DNA from: an uncultured Oscillospiraceae bacterium
Lineage (GTDB): Bacteria; Bacillota; Clostridia; Oscillospirales; Ruminococcaceae
Length of the DNA: 6,698 nt
Direction of reading: 5' to 3'
NCBI GenBank assembly: GCA_910587135.1
Contig: CAJULF010000092.1
Span: 1 to 6,698 of the forward strand
Positions 4,796 through 6,698 of this stretch are shown piece after piece. The position numbers and the translations under genes were made by a program. The notes under the pieces were generated by a model. It did not search any database. It was not told the DNA's origin and saw nothing but the letters and a program-made list of their open reading frames with translations. The stretch's first letter is position 1; each line of letters opens with the position of its first letter.

Positions 4796-6562
4796 TTGGT
4801 TTCGCAGGAAGAAAAAATTATTATACCCGCGGAAAAAAAGTCCGTGGGAGAGCATATAAACGATAAAATAAGTCATGTCGGCGAATACCTGTTTATGGCG
4901 CTGATGTCTTCTTTGGGATATCTCGGCAGGCTTGGCATGGTGGTGCTGGAGTTTATCGTGCGCGGCATAATAAACCTGTGCGAGCTGCTTGCGGTTTTGT
5001 TCAGGCATCTGGGAGGTTTTCTCGGCAAACCCTTTGTGCGATACGGCAAGGCGATCAGAATGGGTCAGACCGAGATCAGGAACGCACGCGAAGAGAGTGC
5101 TTTAAAAGGTTTTGCCACATGGATAAGGGTTACGGGAAGAATTATTTTCGGAAAGCGCGGAATAGCGGTTACCTTATGTAATTACGCTCTGCCGGTTATA
5201 AGCTGTGTTTTCCTGTTTAATATAGTGACCTACGCAAGCTCTATGACATATGCGCTGAAGCTTAATGTAAACGGCGATTTCGTGGGTTACATAACAGATG
5301 AAACGGTTTTTACCGACGCTGAAAAAATCGTTCAGCAGCGAATAAATTATATGGACAGCAATACCGAGACCATCACCTTTGTTCCGGCTTATGAGGTAGA
5401 TATGGTGGGGCACAGCAGCATGCTTACACAGTATCAGCTCGCCGATAAGCTGCTGGCGTCCATGAACGCGGAAATAATCGAGGGCTACGGAATGTATATC
5501 GGCAGCTCCTTTTACGGGGCGCTTGAGGATAAAACCTCCGTTGAGGAAACTCTGGACGATCTTCTTGACGTATATCGGACAGGCGCACAGGGTGAAACGG
5601 TAAACTTTGAAAACGAGATTTCCTTTGAACCCGGTCTGTATCTGGCGGAGAGTGTGGTGTCGGATGATTCCATAATAAGGCTGATAACCTCGAAGCGCAG
5701 TGTGGCGGCTTATTATACCGCGCAGGAGGGGGATTCCCCAAGTGCGATATGCGATACCCTGGGAATGACTTACGAAGAGATTGCGGCGCTGAACCCGGGC
5801 TTTTCGGAGGACACCGTAATATATGTGGGAGATAGATTTCTTATCGACCAGGAAGAGCCTTTCCTCGCGGTAACGGTAACAAGGCTGGAATCCTACGACG
5901 TTTACACCGACTATGACACAGAGCATTACGACGACAGCACACACTATGTCGGCTCTTATACGACTTATCAGGTGGGTGTGCCCGGGACGGACAGAGTGAC
6001 CGCGAACGTATCCTACATAAACGGAGTTGAGGTTCGCCGCAAGGAGATCACGAGGATCACCGTGACCGACCCCGTGACGGAGATAATTTATGATGGAACC
6101 AAGGAGCTGCCGCCCGATCTTCCCATAAGTATTCAGGATGTGGGCTACGGAGAGTTCTACTGGCCTATCGGCACCGAGGACGGCGGTCAGATCAATGAGA
6201 TGGTATACGGGCACGGCGGATATTACGGACATTCGGGTATTGATATCGGCGCTCCCTACGGAACTCCCATCATAGCTGCGGATTCGGGAACAGTTATCCT
6301 GTCGCAGTGGTACTACGGCTACGGAAACTGCATTATGATACAGCATGACAATGGCATTGTGACGGTTTACGGTCATTGCAGCTATCTGCACGTCGGAGTG
6401 GGTGAACGGGTAACTCAGGGTCAGCAGATCGCCGACGTAGGCGCGACGGGTCGGGCAACAGGCAACCACCTGCATTTTGAGGTGCGTATAAACGGCGTCT
6501 GGTACAATCCCATAAACTATCTGCCATGGCATAAGAGAGCGCCCGGCTGCGTTGAGTATTAA
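4796..6562 (+). CDS. Membrane-anchored M23 peptidoglycan endopeptidase with LysM and G5 domains
   Basis: The 588-residue product is a cell-wall hydrolase. An N-terminal part with hydrophobic stretches at about 28-70 precedes a clear membrane segment (about 123-148), placing the rest outside. Residues 155-300 hold two related motifs, NGDFVGYITDETVF (159-172) and YIGSSFYGALEDKTSV (234-249), suggesting an internal duplication. A LysM glycan-binding domain spans about 305-350 (YYTAQEGDSPSAI to VGDRFLI) and a G5 domain about 357-436. The M23 domain (about 452-577) is complete: zinc ligands H479 and D483 in HSGID and H560 in HLHFE, with H527 (YGH) and H558 as catalytic histidines. By family it should cut peptide cross-links of peptidoglycan. 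Translation starts at TTG 4796, seven bases after GGAGGG (4783-4788); the first in-frame ATG is at residue 34. Context (WalR-type box, own promoter) supports control with wall growth. Confidence 0.92.
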   Translation: MVSQEEKIIIPAEKKSVGEHINDKISHVGEYLFMALMSSLGYLGRLGMVVLEFIVRGIINLCELLAVLFRHLGGFLGKPFVRYGKAIRMGQTEIRNAREESALKGFATWIRVTGRIIFGKRGIAVTLCNYALPVISCVFLFNIVTYASSMTYALKLNVNGDFVGYITDETVFTDAEKIVQQRINYMDSNTETITFVPAYEVDMVGHSSMLTQYQLADKLLASMNAEIIEGYGMYIGSSFYGALEDKTSVEETLDDLLDVYRTGAQGETVNFENEISFEPGLYLAESVVSDDSIIRLITSKRSVAAYYTAQEGDSPSAICDTLGMTYEEIAALNPGFSEDTVIYVGDRFLIDQEEPFLAVTVTRLESYDVYTDYDTEHYDDSTHYVGSYTTYQVGVPGTDRVTANVSYINGVEVRRKEITRITVTDPVTEIIYDGTKELPPDLPISIQDVGYGEFYWPIGTEDGGQINEMVYGHGGYYGHSGIDIGAPYGTPIIAADSGTVILSQWYYGYGNCIMIQHDNGIVTVYGHCSYLHVGVGERVTQGQQIADVGATGRATGNHLHFEVRINGVWYNPINYLPWHKRAPGCVEY

Positions 6563-6575
6563 AATCGCATATAAT

Positions 6576-6598
6576 AACCCCCGAAAATTTCGGGGGTT
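6576..6598. terminator. Hairpin after the M23 endopeptidase gene
   Basis: AACCCCCGAAA (6576-6586) and TTTCGGGGGTT (6588-6598) are perfect inverted repeats; a realistic hairpin is the 8-bp AACCCCCG/CGGGGGTT stem with a seven-base loop. It lies 14 bases after the stop codon. The usual T-run is missing on the plus strand because repeat copy C begins at the very next base. On the minus strand it is followed by a T-richer tail (ATTATATGCGATTTTA). Confidence 0.6.
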
Positions 6599-6698
6599 CA
6601 GACTGTATATAAAGGTTGACATAGGGCTAATTATTAAAAAAAATTCAAAATTTCCGCTAAGCATACTCCGCTTCACTTCGTTCCGCTCCGCATGCTTA
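6599..6698 (-). repeat. Dispersed 190-bp structured repeat, copy C (right half, cut by window end)
   Basis: Read on the minus strand, this is the right half of the element. The purine-rich loop GGAGCGGAACGAAGTGAAGC comes first, then ATGCTTAGCGGAAATTTTGAA, an A/T tract and the end TCAACCTTTATATACAGTCTG. The hairpin-two stem TAAGCATAC/GCATGCTTA (6658-6666 with 6690-6698, nine pairs with one G-U) is again different in sequence from copies A and B. The terminal bases, read from the outer side, are CAGACTGTATATAAAGGTTG, the cleanest inverted end of the four copies. Confidence 0.82.

Noticed and set aside
5174..6676. A 500-codon open frame on the minus strand
   Set aside because: It lies antisense to the M23 gene, whose LysM, G5 and metal-binding motifs are unmistakable. 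Its own translation has no domain logic and runs out into repeat copy C.
1..6698. CRISPR array, tRNA or rRNA genes
   Set aside because: The repeats are too long, too divergent and too far apart for CRISPR. No cloverleaf or rRNA signature was recognised on either strand.

Overview
The window looks like an ordinary chromosomal stretch from a Gram-positive, low-to-moderate GC bacterium. The class is probably Clostridia, perhaps a Ruminococcus-like gut Oscillospiraceae member. I infer this from protein style (an HPr with the Ser46 regulatory site, an M23/G5/LysM cell-wall hydrolase, a GLUG/chitobiase-type secreted protein), from strong GGAGG ribosome sites and from sigma-A-like promoters. No database search was possible, so the taxonomy is an inference.

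Layout from left to right. Positions 1-89 hold the truncated end of a dispersed repeat, followed by a hairpin terminator. A minus-strand gene for a secreted GLUG/chitobiase-domain protein (120-1313) has its own promoter and a 16-bp palindrome at the predicted transcription start. A complete 190-bp copy of the repeat follows (1521-1710). Next is a minus-strand gene for a small APH/choline-kinase-like phosphotransferase (1772-2527) with its promoter. A gene-poor, AT-rich stretch (2528-3445) carries a second complete 190-bp copy (2819-3008), a strong plus-strand promoter and a roughly 200-nt structured leader. The leader precedes the gene for an HPr phosphocarrier (3446-3709), which ends at a good terminator. 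A lipoprotein of unknown function (3842-4558) comes next. Then comes a cell-wall endopeptidase gene (4796-6562), preceded by a WalR-type operator, a promoter and an 8-bp tandem repeat in its leader. A hairpin and a fourth, truncated copy of the repeat close the window (6599-6698).

The genes do not form one pathway. They are mostly single-gene units, each with its own promoter or terminator. The common thread is the intergenic repeat. Four copies occur in 6.7 kb, two of them full length and both exactly 190 bp. They have inverted ends (CAGACTGT-type), an internal long-range pairing, and two hairpins whose stem sequences differ between copies while pairing is kept. One copy is flanked by a 6-bp direct repeat (TTTAAT). 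Three copies lie directly against hairpins near gene ends. This family and the HPr leader RNA are the two things here most likely to be undescribed.
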